Shown here in pieces: positions 47,460-57,518 of a stretch of DNA of 64,000 bases. Position numbers and translations under genes: made by a program. The stretch comes from Enteractinococcus fodinae. GTDB taxonomy: Bacteria > Actinomycetota > Actinomycetes > Actinomycetales > Micrococcaceae. The stretch covers positions 2,046,001-2,110,000 of the forward strand of contig NZ_JAVDYJ010000001.1 of NCBI RefSeq assembly GCF_031458395.1, given 5' to 3'. Position 1 is the stretch's first letter. Each line of letters begins with the position of its first letter. Below the pieces are notes generated by a model. That model worked only from the letters and a program-made list of their open reading frames with translations. It did not search any database and was not told where the DNA came from.

Positions 47460-48392
47460 ATGGCCATTTTGATCGATCCCGCACGGTGGCCGGCTCATGG
47501 CACCGTGTTCTCTCATCTGGTTTCAGATGAGTCCTTGGAGGAGTTGCACGCTTTCGCGCGCGCAACCGGGATTTCGCCGAGCGCATTCGACGGGGACCAC
47601 TATGACGTCCCCGTGAGCATGTATGAGGATCTCGTGGCCGCAGGGGCACAAGAAGTGACTGGATCAGAGCTGGTCAAGCGCCTGGTGAAATCTGGTTTAC
47701 GCATTACCGCCGCGGAGCGCTCCTCGAAGTTAGAGAAGATCCTCCATCAGCGTTTCGACCGCCTGTTTCCCCATACCTCGGTCTTGGACCGGGACCCGAT
47801 CTGTGATGCATTGTTGGAACGCTGGTCCGAAGACCACCGGCACTATCACGACCTCAGCCATCTGATGTCGGTGTTGAAAAACATCGATTATCTTGAAAAC
47901 CAGGGCGAACCTTTAGGGCCGTTCCCCCGGGCTGTGAAGCTGGCTGCATGGTTTCATGACGCTGTCTATCGGGCAGATCCGATCCTACCCCCAGGCCAAG
48001 ACGAAGAGGACTCAGCTCGGCTGGCGGAACGTGTCCTGCCGGAACTGGGCGTGCCCGGCCCAGAAATCCTCGAAGCGACGCGACTTATCCGGTTAACCTT
48101 CACGCACGATCCGCACGATGACGATTTTGCTGGCAAGGTCCTTTGTGATGCAGACTTAGAAGTCTTGGCCCGCAACACCGGAGCCTACCAGCGTTACCGC
48201 GACGGCATCCGGAAAGATTTCAGCAAAGTCAGCGATGAGGACTTTGCTACCGGCCGGGAGAAATTCCTGCGACGTATGCTGGCTCGGAACCCCATCTTCA
48301 ATACCGGCACGGGCCGTCGTCGTTGGGAACGTCAGGCGCGTCGCAATCTCATGGCCGAGCTCTACCCTCGCGGTGGCAAGCGCGAGACCTAG
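47460..48392 (+). CDS. DUF4031-HD domain fusion protein
   Basis: The N-terminal 85 residues match DUF4031 (ILIDPARWPAHGTVFSHLVSD and a GDHYDVP stretch), a small fold often found alone in actinobacteria. The C-terminal part (about 105-310) is an HD domain with His in HYHDLSHLM, the dyad in AAWFHDAVYR, and Asp in CDADLEVLA. It is a predicted metal-dependent phosphohydrolase. The TAGGCT box ends 6 nt before the ATG, so it is probably leaderless. Its stop overlaps the convergent SDR gene by 4 nt. Confidence 0.88.
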   Translation: MAILIDPARWPAHGTVFSHLVSDESLEELHAFARATGISPSAFDGDHYDVPVSMYEDLVAAGAQEVTGSELVKRLVKSGLRITAAERSSKLEKILHQRFDRLFPHTSVLDRDPICDALLERWSEDHRHYHDLSHLMSVLKNIDYLENQGEPLGPFPRAVKLAAWFHDAVYRADPILPPGQDEEDSARLAERVLPELGVPGPEILEATRLIRLTFTHDPHDDDFAGKVLCDADLEVLARNTGAYQRYRDGIRKDFSKVSDEDFATGREKFLRRMLARNPIFNTGTGRRRWERQARRNLMAELYPRGGKRET

Positions 48393-49300
48393 CGTGGGGT
48401 TGCTCGGCCCGTGAAGTGATCCATCGTGGAGTTGATCCCCATAACATCACGCAGCTGATCTGCCAGAGATATCGGCAAGATCTTCAGCCAGTTGGCTAAC
48501 GCAGCAGCAGGTGGCAGCACCAACTGACGCTTTCCGGCCTCAAGCGCCCGGAAAATTCGCTGGGCTACGTCGGAAGGTTCCAAGATGGGTAACAGCGGAT
48601 TGGGGGAACTGGCGCCAGCAAACATCCCGGTGGACACGTAGAAGGGGTGGACCGATAGGGTGTGAATCCGGCGCCCATGATGGCGTAGCTCGGCCCGTAG
48701 GGACTCAGTGAATCCGTGTGCTGCCCACTTCGAGGCCGCATAGTCGGTTTGCCGGGCGACTCCGGTGAGCGAAGCAGCCGAGGCAATGACGGTGACTGAC
48801 CCGAAATTATTCGTCAGCATATTCGGCAGAAACTGGCGGGTGACACGATACAGCGCCAACGCGTTGACCTGAAAGGTATACTCTACGTCCTCGTGATTTT
48901 GGTCCAGAAAGAGCTTGCCGGTCACGACCCCGGCATTATTGATCAGAAAATCGATCCCGCCGATGCGCTGGCGCACGGCATGGCCCGCGGCATCGACTGA
49001 CTCATCTGAAGCCAGATCCACCACGTCATAGGAAGCATCTATGCCCAGCGACTGGATGTGTTCAACGGTCGCCGCTGCAGCATCGGGGTCGATATCCCAG
49101 ACCACGACGTGCGATGCAGAACGCTGTGCTGCCCCCAGAGCCAAAAGACGCCCTAGTCCAGACCCGGCGCCGGTCACCAAGACGGTTTGGCCGCGCAACG
49201 ACATTTGTCGTTCGGCTCGTTTGCGGTACCAGACCCCTGCGGCGCCCAGGGCACCCGCGCTGAAGGTAATGTTCCGAGCGGCACGTAGCAGTTTGCTCAC
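48389..49300 (-). CDS. Short-chain dehydrogenase/reductase, membrane-anchored type
   Basis: The 303-residue protein has the SDR fold: VTGAGSGLGRLLALG for NAD(P) binding (about 40-55), NNAGVV near 125, and the catalytic Ser and Y-x3-K in IASAAS and YAASKWAAHGF. A short hydrophobic N-terminal segment (ITFSAGALGAAGVWY) may anchor it to the membrane, as in the DHRS/RDH-like SDR group acting on lipids or retinoid-like substrates. The GTG or ATG start lies close to AAAGGAATCG. It converges with the DUF4031-HD gene. Confidence 0.9.
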   Translation of the reverse strand: MSKLLRAARNITFSAGALGAAGVWYRKRAERQMSLRGQTVLVTGAGSGLGRLLALGAAQRSASHVVVWDIDPDAAAATVEHIQSLGIDASYDVVDLASDESVDAAGHAVRQRIGGIDFLINNAGVVTGKLFLDQNHEDVEYTFQVNALALYRVTRQFLPNMLTNNFGSVTVIASAASLTGVARQTDYAASKWAAHGFTESLRAELRHHGRRIHTLSVHPFYVSTGMFAGASSPNPLLPILEPSDVAQRIFRALEAGKRQLVLPPAAALANWLKILPISLADQLRDVMGINSTMDHFTGRATPR

Positions 49301-49378
49301 GACGATTCCTTTCTGACCTCTCGAGTCATTCTACCGAGGCTTCAGAAGCTGTGAGTACACCTGAGGGTATTAACGGCA

Positions 49379-49405
49379 GTTGCCCCGGTGAAACACCGGG
49401 GCAAC
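49379..49405 (-). terminator. Terminator of groEL
   Basis: A perfect 12-bp stem (49379-49390 with 49394-49405) and 3-nt loop lie 36 bp after the groEL stop. There is no T-run, typical of actinobacterial terminators. Confidence 0.8.
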
Positions 49406-49440
49406 GCGTCAGACATGTGAGCTGTACGAAGACAGCGAGC

Positions 49441-51236
<1,796 letters not shown>

Positions 51237-51244
51237 CACTAGTT

Positions 51245-51271
51245 TTAGCACTCGGGACCCCTGAGTGCAAG
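51245..51271 (-). promoter_or_regulatory. CIRCE element, upstream copy
   Basis: CTTGCACTC-N9-GAGTGCTAA on the minus strand (51271-51245). The right arm is perfect and the left arm differs only at its first bases. A possible promoter, TTGCAC-17-TAAAAC, lies within it, so HrcA would block RNA polymerase directly. The two copies are 8 bp apart. Confidence 0.8.
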
Positions 51272-51285
51272 TAGCTAAAGTTCTG

Positions 51286-51954
51286 TTAATCAGCGGTGAG
51301 CACGACGAGCACACCGTCAACAGAGGCCTCATACACCGCGACCGCACCGACTTCGTCTGCCACGGCGCGCGCGGTCGCCTCGTTATCGGAGTAAAACACC
51401 GTCGTTTGAGCCGGGACCTGACCGCTCCAGTTGTCCGCGACCGGCACATTAAACCCGGCCGAACCGAGCTCTTGAGCGACCTGTGCGGCATAGCCCTGAA
51501 TGGTGGAGGCGTTATACACACCTACCGGCAACTCATAGTCGACGGCTTCATCAGGAGCCTCGGTTTCTTCCGGGGAGGGCTCTTCTGGTTCCGGTGTCTC
51601 GTCGACTTCTTCAACCTCAACGGTCTCGGGGGCTTCGACCTCTTCGACGGGTTCGGGCTCGTCGAGCTCTTCTACCTCGTCGTCGACATCTTGGGGTTCA
51701 TCGTCAACCGGAGCGATGACCGTCTCTTCGGACTCTGGACCGGCCTGATTTAGCGGGTCAGACGGATACAACCATAAATAGGAGCCGATACCAACGGCGA
51801 GCGCTGCTCCGCCGGCGAGAATAATGGCGTTGAGTTGTCCGGCACCTTTGGGTACGGGAAACTCTTTGCGGTGTGCACCCTGTTGGGTCGTGTAGCGTTC
51901 GACGTCGTCGAAGCGATCCCGGGGGTATTGATCTTGTGTCGATTGCTGGGTCAC
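51286..51954 (-). CDS. LytR_C-domain envelope protein
   Basis: The 222-residue protein has one membrane helix (about 43-66; AIILAGGAALAVGIGSYLWL), a highly acidic Glu/Pro/Val-rich linker (about 72-135) and a C-terminal LytR_C domain (about 138-222; YELPVGVYNASTIQGYAAQVA). Such proteins accompany LCP-type cell-wall ligases. The GTG start overlaps the DUF3263 stop by 4 nt (GTGA), so they are coupled. Its end is close to the CIRCE region of groEL on the same strand. Confidence 0.88.
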   Translation of the reverse strand: MTQQSTQDQYPRDRFDDVERYTTQQGAHRKEFPVPKGAGQLNAIILAGGAALAVGIGSYLWLYPSDPLNQAGPESEETVIAPVDDEPQDVDDEVEELDEPEPVEEVEAPETVEVEEVDETPEPEEPSPEETEAPDEAVDYELPVGVYNASTIQGYAAQVAQELGSAGFNVPVADNWSGQVPAQTTVFYSDNEATARAVADEVGAVAVYEASVDGVLVVLTAD

Positions 51955-52190
51955 GGAGTCATACCTTCTACACGCTGGACTGTCGAGCGTGCGTTTAATA
52001 ACCGTTCTACGAGCATCGGATCGTATGCATAGGCGCGTTCGGTGGTGATCAGCCGGGCAAGCTTGTGATAGTACCGGGTTGGGGTCATGCCGAAGGTATC
52101 GGTGATATCTCGGTCTTTAGCACCGGCGTAATGCCAGGAGCGTTTTTCGAATTCCAGCATTTGCTGGTCTATCGCGCTCAGCGCTGCCAT
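51951..52190 (-). CDS. DUF3263 protein
   Basis: The 79-residue protein is a helix-turn-helix-like actinobacterial DUF3263 member (DQQMLEFEKRSWHYAGAKDRD, DTFGMTPTRYYHKLARLI). I start it at ATG 52190, preceded by AAGGGGGAAGC. It probably binds DNA or RNA polymerase-associated factors, but no function is known. It is coupled to the LytR_C gene, an order seen in many actinobacteria. Confidence 0.85.
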   Translation of the reverse strand: MAALSAIDQQMLEFEKRSWHYAGAKDRDITDTFGMTPTRYYHKLARLITTERAYAYDPMLVERLLNARSTVQRVEGMTP

Positions 52191-52252
52191 GCTTCCCCCT
52201 TCTGATCGATTCGTCGCCACCAGTCTAAACTACCGCATCCTTCAGACTTCGT

Positions 52253-52258
52253 TAGGCT
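52253..52258 (+). promoter_or_regulatory. -10 box TAGGCT, leaderless start of ung
   Basis: TAGGCT ends 6 nt before ATG 52265 with no intervening Shine-Dalgarno sequence. Confidence 0.45.
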
Positions 52259-52264
52259 AATCCC

Positions 52265-52981
52265 ATGACCTTTTCTGCTTGGCCAAATATTCATCCCTCT
52301 TGGCACCCAGTGTTGGCCCCTGTGGTCGAAGAGCTGACTGCACTCACCGAACATATCCGTTCTCGCCGAGAGGCCGGTGAGCACATTGAACCGCAACCGG
52401 AAAACGTCTTGCGGGCCTTTCGGATGCCCTTGGACGCCGTCAAGGTGCTCATCGTCGGGCAAGACCCCTACCCGACTCCCGGTCATGCGGTGGGGCTGAG
52501 CTTTGCCCTGCATCCACATGTGCGGCCGATTGCGCGATCGCTGGTCAATATCTTTCAGGAATTACACGATGATCTCGGCATCGAACCGGCGGAGTCTGGT
52601 GATCTGTCAGCATGGGAAGCCCAGGGTGTGATGTTGTTGAACCGAGTGCTGACCGTGACAGCCCACGAGGCTGGTTCCCACCGCAATATTGGGTGGGAGA
52701 AAATCACCGAGACCGTCATTGCAGCGTTAGCTCAGCGCGAGCAGCCTTTGGTGGCGATCTTGTGGGGTCGTCAGGCTCGTAATTTGGCCCCCTGGTTTAC
52801 CGCCCCCTCCACGCTGGTGTTGGAAGCAGCCCACCCATCGCCACTGTCGGCTCGCCGGGGCTTTTTTGGTTCTCGCCCGTTTTCTCAAACCAACGAGTTC
52901 TTAAGCCAGCATGATGTGGCCCCGATTGACTGGCGGACACAGCCGACATCCCAGCAAGCTGATCAACAGGGATTGTTCTAG
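52265..52981 (+). CDS. ung: Uracil-DNA glycosylase, family 1
   Basis: Ung removes uracil from DNA. The 238-residue protein has the catalytic water-activating motif GQDPYPTPGHAVGLSF (about 66-81) and the leucine-loop motif HPSPLSARRGFFGSRPFS (about 190-207), both standard for family 1. It appears to be leaderless. Its stop overlaps that of the ThrE-family gene by 4 nt. Confidence 0.97.
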   Translation: MTFSAWPNIHPSWHPVLAPVVEELTALTEHIRSRREAGEHIEPQPENVLRAFRMPLDAVKVLIVGQDPYPTPGHAVGLSFALHPHVRPIARSLVNIFQELHDDLGIEPAESGDLSAWEAQGVMLLNRVLTVTAHEAGSHRNIGWEKITETVIAALAQREQPLVAILWGRQARNLAPWFTAPSTLVLEAAHPSPLSARRGFFGSRPFSQTNEFLSQHDVAPIDWRTQPTSQQADQQGLF

Positions 52982-54789
52982 CGTTGCTCGGCCCGACGTC
53001 GTTCATTGGATTTTAGACCCGAGGTGAGCGGCCGTGCCAAGGCATCCCCTAGCACCAGACCGGTGGCGGTGGCCAAAATGATTACGGTGGCTTGCAGCAG
53101 TTCGAGAACTCCCCCGGACATCATGTCGACATTGGAACCAATTTCATACATCGCGCGGAAGATCATGAGCCCCGGTAGCAGGAACAACACGGCCGGGACC
53201 GCAACAACCAGCTGGGGTGCCCTGAGGCTTAGCGCGACGATGCGAGCAAAAAACCCTACCGCCACGGCAGCGCCCGCTGGTGCAATGCTGGGACCTAAGC
53301 CCAGATCGATCGCCCCTGCGTAGAACAGGTAGCCCACCGTCGAGACCGCCCCCGTCGGGATGATCAGCCGCAACCGGGTTTGACTGGCAATGGACATGCC
53401 CATGGCTGCCACGGCCACCACGATCGCAAGCACCCAGTGGTCATAACTAATGGTATTCATCGTGGTGATATCGATGGCCGGGGCGCCCACCATCGAAACG
53501 GCCACGATGCCCAACGCGATCCCTGCTACCAGGCCCACGTACACCAACAGCGACGACACGATACGGCCGGCCGAGGTCACCGGGAAGCCATTAATACCGT
53601 CTTGAACGGCTGAGACGATGCGTAACGATGGCACCAAAAGGATGAGGGACGCGGCGATCATGAGGGCTGGGTCTCGAAAGATCTCCAACCAATACAGGCC
53701 ATAGGCCAACACGACTGCCATAAACCCACCGGCCATGGTCGCAAAAACATCTGGGGCCCTCCACCGGCCCATCACATAGACCGTGGCCATGCTCAGCGCC
53801 GAGGCACCCAGCGTCAACAGCGCCGAGAACCACGATCCGCCAATGAAAATTACGAAGGCCGAGGCCCAGACACCGTTAGCCAAAAACGCCACCCAGTTGG
53901 GAAAGGTTTTCTTCCGATGTCGAATCGCCGCCAGACGCGCGTGGGCATCATCGCGTTCTACTTCACCAGAGGCAATCTCAGTGACCAGTTCGTGTAAGTC
54001 TGCTAACCCAGCAAAGTCAGATTCCCAGCTGCGCACCACGCGCTGGTAGGTGGCCGGGGGTTCCCCGGGTGGTGCGAAGTTCAAGGAGATCGACTGGTTG
54101 GTGATATCGACTTCGGCGTCGAAAACACCGTAGGCCTGGGTCACGACAATGATCGAGGTTTCGACCTCAAGTGCCCCAGCTCCGAACCGGAACATGGTTT
54201 CGCCCAGTTTCAGCGCCAGGAGCATCGTGTTGTGGGCGTCTTTGGCCTCGGCTACCGCTTTATACCGTGCGCCGGTGAGTTGGTACGGCGAATCCTGCAG
54301 CCTATTGGCTAGTCGGATCGCCTGGGTGGGCAAGGGTTCGGTAACCGGTGGATACTCTTCGGTATAACTGGCCCGGGCGCCGTCGGCGGCAACATTGGTG
54401 TCGCGCTGTTTTTCTCCCAGACTCTGAAATGCTTGACGCCACGTGGTCAGGGCCGGGAATCTACGCGTGGACGGGCCGGGATCCTCTTGGACGTAGGCGA
54501 CTTCTTCATCCAGCTTGGGCGGCTCACGAAGCGGTTCTACCGGTTGGGTCTCATCGTCAGTGGCTAACACGGACGTGGGCACCGGGTCTTGCGGGGCGGC
54601 ATCCGGTTCGGTGACATGCGGTGCCATCTGCGGGGCTTCAGCATTTGGGTTCGGCAACGTCACGGCAGGGCGAATCACCGGGATGATCCCAACTTCTGCA
54701 GGAGGCTCAACCACCTCTGGGGCGACCTGATCGTCAGGAGCTTCGAGGTCTTGTGCCGTTGTGAGATCATCACGTTCTTCGTTGGCCAC
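52978..54789 (-). CDS. Threonine/serine exporter family protein (ThrE)
   Basis: The protein (603 residues) has a long acidic, Pro/Glu-rich N-terminus (about 1-165), a ThrE domain (about 165-420) that starts with the conserved LANRLQDSPYQLTGARYKAV region, and ten or so membrane helices up to the end. The first ThrE half carries a hydrolase-like soluble segment and the second (DUF3815-like) completes the transporter. It exports threonine and serine. The GTG 54789 follows GGAAGGGAGGG; a longer opening upstream is the leader. Two hairpins, the second terminator-like, precede it. Confidence 0.88.
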   Translation of the reverse strand: MANEERDDLTTAQDLEAPDDQVAPEVVEPPAEVGIIPVIRPAVTLPNPNAEAPQMAPHVTEPDAAPQDPVPTSVLATDDETQPVEPLREPPKLDEEVAYVQEDPGPSTRRFPALTTWRQAFQSLGEKQRDTNVAADGARASYTEEYPPVTEPLPTQAIRLANRLQDSPYQLTGARYKAVAEAKDAHNTMLLALKLGETMFRFGAGALEVETSIIVVTQAYGVFDAEVDITNQSISLNFAPPGEPPATYQRVVRSWESDFAGLADLHELVTEIASGEVERDDAHARLAAIRHRKKTFPNWVAFLANGVWASAFVIFIGGSWFSALLTLGASALSMATVYVMGRWRAPDVFATMAGGFMAVVLAYGLYWLEIFRDPALMIAASLILLVPSLRIVSAVQDGINGFPVTSAGRIVSSLLVYVGLVAGIALGIVAVSMVGAPAIDITTMNTISYDHWVLAIVVAVAAMGMSIASQTRLRLIIPTGAVSTVGYLFYAGAIDLGLGPSIAPAGAAVAVGFFARIVALSLRAPQLVVAVPAVLFLLPGLMIFRAMYEIGSNVDMMSGGVLELLQATVIILATATGLVLGDALARPLTSGLKSNERRRAEQR

Positions 54790-54812
54790 CGTTGCCCTCC
54801 CTTCCACTAAAA

Positions 54813-54875
54813 ATCCCGGGTGCGGCTCCCCGGGATACACCTCACCCCACGACGCGCTGGCTCGTCTCGTGGGGT
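54813..54875 (-). promoter_or_regulatory. Tandem-hairpin leader of the thrE-like gene
   Basis: On the minus strand ACCCCACGA/TCGTGGGGT (54875-54867 with 54852-54844) is followed by ATCCCGGG/CCCGGGAT (54835-54828 with 54820-54813) and TTTTT, just ahead of the ribosome binding site. The second hairpin resembles an intrinsic terminator. This is an attenuator or riboswitch-like layout, and no known class was recognised. Confidence 0.5.
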
Positions 54876-55404
54876 CAACCACCGCAAATACAGTATTAGA
54901 ATCCCACACTTTTTCGAACGCACAAAACTGCACCGATTCGGGTCAAGCCCGGACATTTTCACTCGTCGTAATGCTGGCATCTAGCGTCGGTTGGACCCGA
55001 GAAGTCCACGGGGTTTGGGAGCTGATTGGTCGGCACCGATGGTGCAACCAGTCTGGCGTATCATGCCTGCTCAGCTCCTTCTTACGGTACCATCCCCGTC
55101 GGGGAGCACGACAGATTGGCGGACAAACACACCGGCTGACGCGTGTCATATTTCGTCCGGGGGCTCGAAGGTGAAATGCAAGCAACCCTGGGACTAAATC
55201 ACCCAGTGAAAACTTCGAGCACGTAAACGCAACCTAACGAGCACCTTGACGGCGAGCGCAGCGACCAAAATATCCGGACAGAAGTGTGTTATTTCCGCAT
55301 GCTGCTGCGCTAACGTTAGGGAGGAAAGGTTCTACCGAGCTCATTGCGTCCAACCGGTGGATCGCTCGGTGTACCTACAGAAGTTCACACGAATGGGATC
55401 ACCT
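54876..55404. other. 529-bp non-coding region before the AlbA_2 gene
   Basis: No convincing gene is visible. Its left part holds the thrE promoter. A hairpin GATTGGT-GCACC-GAT-GGTGC-ACCAGTC (55024-55053) and a small CCCC-GTC-GGGG hairpin near 55095 are the only structures. Base composition is slightly AT-richer than its surroundings. Confidence 0.45.
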
Positions 55405-57027
55405 ATGGCAGTGGTATGGGACGGCAGAACTGACGAGGAAAAACTTCAAGAACTTTTACGCCTTGGCGAACAGACGCAATTAGATTTCAAAGTCGAACTC
55501 GACTTGCGCGATCGGCGCCACGAACTGGATTTCGTCAAGGATGCGGTCGCCATGGCCAATCGTCCTCCCGGGGGGTACATTTTAGTTGGCATCACCGACG
55601 AGGGGCACTTACCGGTCACCCCGTGGCGAATTAAGAACCCGCAGATGTTCGATGGGGCCACCCTGCGCGACAAGATCGGCAAATATATCGAGGCCGATAT
55701 CGAAGTGGTCTCTCAAATTCACCGCATCAACGGCAGCGATGTGGTGGTCATCGCGATCTTTTCTACTCGCTCGGGTCTTCCGGTGCCGATGATGCGCGTT
55801 GGCCAATACACCAGTCCGAACGGCAAGGGTCGGATGAAAACGAAAACCGTCTTCCGGCCAGGAGAGATTTTCATCCGGGACGGGGCCGGCAACGTGCCCA
55901 TCCGCTACCGTGACTGGCCCTCGGTATTAGCCAAGTACGATCACCAGCTCAAAGAAGCCGCGACCAGTGATGTCAACTCGCTGATGTCCAAACTTGCTGA
56001 GGCACTCGGTGGCGGCGGCAAAGTCAATGTGCCGCTAGAACCGTTTATGACTGATGACACGGTCTCGGCGGCGATTCGCGCCAACATTCGTCAGGGGAAC
56101 CGCGCCGAGCTAAAAATCTTCCTCCAGAACACCCGAGAAGAAATAGTGGTGGCCGAGGAGAAGATCAAGCCGCTGGTTCGATTAGTCGGGGTTGGGTGCG
56201 AAGCAATGCTGGCCGATGACTATGATTTAGCCATCAAAACCATCGGGACGATGTATGACGCGTTTACTTCCATTGCGAAGTCCCCCAGCGCAGTCGCGGC
56301 CACAATTGTGGCCGCATATTTATTTGGAGCAGCGGCTGTGCGGTTGGGTTGCTGGGAATTGATTCCGGAACTCGTGCTGCGCCCGTTTCAGCGCACCCCT
56401 GCCCATCCGCGATACAGTTCTTGGATTCGGTACGGCCAGATCGAGGCTTCAGCACATAATCAGTACCCGTTTTCTTCCGTGCCACTCGACGCCAACACGG
56501 ATGATGCTGATGATAACGGCACCATGATTTCAGAAGGGTTGTCTTGGGCCCGGACGTATCCGTTGGTGCGTCCAGATGTGCTGCACGATTTTGGTCTCCA
56601 CAACACATCGCGCAAGACCGACACGTTGTTGAATTCTCTATGTCAGTTTGATTTTCTCTACGCGTGGCTCGTCAACGCCTCGGCCCGGGAGCACGGCGGG
56701 GGTGGCGCGTATGCCGCCTCCTCTGCGTTCAAACACTGGCGGACTCTGCCGATCATTGAGCGTGCTATTAGTAATGGGGAAATGCGCGCGAAGTTATTCC
56801 CGGCTGCTCGAGAAAAAGAAATCGCCCAGGCGCTTCGCAGTACATATAGTCACGCAGAAAAGGTCTCCAACCGAGAACGGTATTTCACCGGTTGGCAGCC
56901 ACTTCCACCGTGGATTTCGGAATTTGTCGAGCACATTGTCGCAGGTGGTAACGGCGCACATCAGCCATCTGGACGCTCAGTACCGCAGACCAACGTTGTA
57001 TCCCTCAATGAGGTGCGGGCGAATTAG
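55405..57027 (+). CDS. AlbA_2 (Schlafen-like) N-terminal domain protein
   Basis: The 540-residue protein begins with an AlbA_2 domain (about 5-150): EQTQLDFKVELD, FVKDAVAMANRPPGGYILVGITDEG, and a later VFRPGEIFIRDG. This fold occurs in Schlafen-like nucleases, transcription regulators and phage-defence proteins. The remaining 390 residues are helical, contain no recognised domain, and have no membrane segment. The start is uncertain: ATG 55405 has GGGA 6 nt upstream, ATG 55393 is 12 nt earlier, and a TTG at 55246 is unlikely. It stands alone in a low-density region and converges with the riboswitch-controlled operon. Confidence 0.75.
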   Translation: MAVVWDGRTDEEKLQELLRLGEQTQLDFKVELDLRDRRHELDFVKDAVAMANRPPGGYILVGITDEGHLPVTPWRIKNPQMFDGATLRDKIGKYIEADIEVVSQIHRINGSDVVVIAIFSTRSGLPVPMMRVGQYTSPNGKGRMKTKTVFRPGEIFIRDGAGNVPIRYRDWPSVLAKYDHQLKEAATSDVNSLMSKLAEALGGGGKVNVPLEPFMTDDTVSAAIRANIRQGNRAELKIFLQNTREEIVVAEEKIKPLVRLVGVGCEAMLADDYDLAIKTIGTMYDAFTSIAKSPSAVAATIVAAYLFGAAAVRLGCWELIPELVLRPFQRTPAHPRYSSWIRYGQIEASAHNQYPFSSVPLDANTDDADDNGTMISEGLSWARTYPLVRPDVLHDFGLHNTSRKTDTLLNSLCQFDFLYAWLVNASAREHGGGGAYAASSAFKHWRTLPIIERAISNGEMRAKLFPAAREKEIAQALRSTYSHAEKVSNRERYFTGWQPLPPWISEFVEHIVAGGNGAHQPSGRSVPQTNVVSLNEVRAN

Positions 57028-57515
57028 ACGGACCGGTGAGGAAAGTACTTCTGCCACTCGGTCCCGACACTGGCCAAATAGAAACGGTGCCGCAGTTCGC
57101 GACTGAGCGGGCTGTCCGGGGCATGCACTTGGTGGTAGAAATCAGCGGCAGGCGTTTCGGTCAGGAGTCGTTCTTCTATCCGGACTGGTATGGGCTCCAC
57201 ACCTTCGGGGAGCGGGAGCAAAAATTCGACCAGTGCTCCCTCATCGGTGTCGACATAACGGCCGGTGGGGAAATGCTGCCGCACGGTGTGTTCTAGCGTG
57301 GCTGCCCCTTTAGCTTCGATGAATTTGCGACGTTTACGCCACCGCAGCTTGCGTGGTAAGTAACTATCGAACGTCACCCAGCAGATCAACGCCGCATCCT
57401 GGGTGCCATCGGTGTTGTGATAGACCTCAAGCAGGTCATAAGGACGGCCCCCATCAGACGGATACGACACAAAATCGCCCGGTGCGACTTCAATGGGTTC
57501 ATTGTCGAGCTGCAT
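57024..57515 (-). CDS. Hypothetical protein in TPP-riboswitch operon
   Basis: This 163-residue protein is not recognised. It begins with an acidic, SH3-like beta segment (APGDFVSYPSDGGRPYDLLEV), has a Lys/Arg cluster (LRWRKRRKFIEAKG) and ends in a helix-rich region (SPLSRELRHRFYLASVG). No signal peptide or membrane helix is visible. The ATG lies 3 bp after the stop of the flavin monooxygenase gene, with GAGGTG within the end of that gene, so it is translated from the same TPP-regulated message. Its stop overlaps the AlbA_2 stop by 4 nt. Confidence 0.8.
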   Translation of the reverse strand: MQLDNEPIEVAPGDFVSYPSDGGRPYDLLEVYHNTDGTQDAALICWVTFDSYLPRKLRWRKRRKFIEAKGAATLEHTVRQHFPTGRYVDTDEGALVEFLLPLPEGVEPIPVRIEERLLTETPAADFYHQVHAPDSPLSRELRHRFYLASVGTEWQKYFPHRSV

Positions 57516-57518
57516 GCT

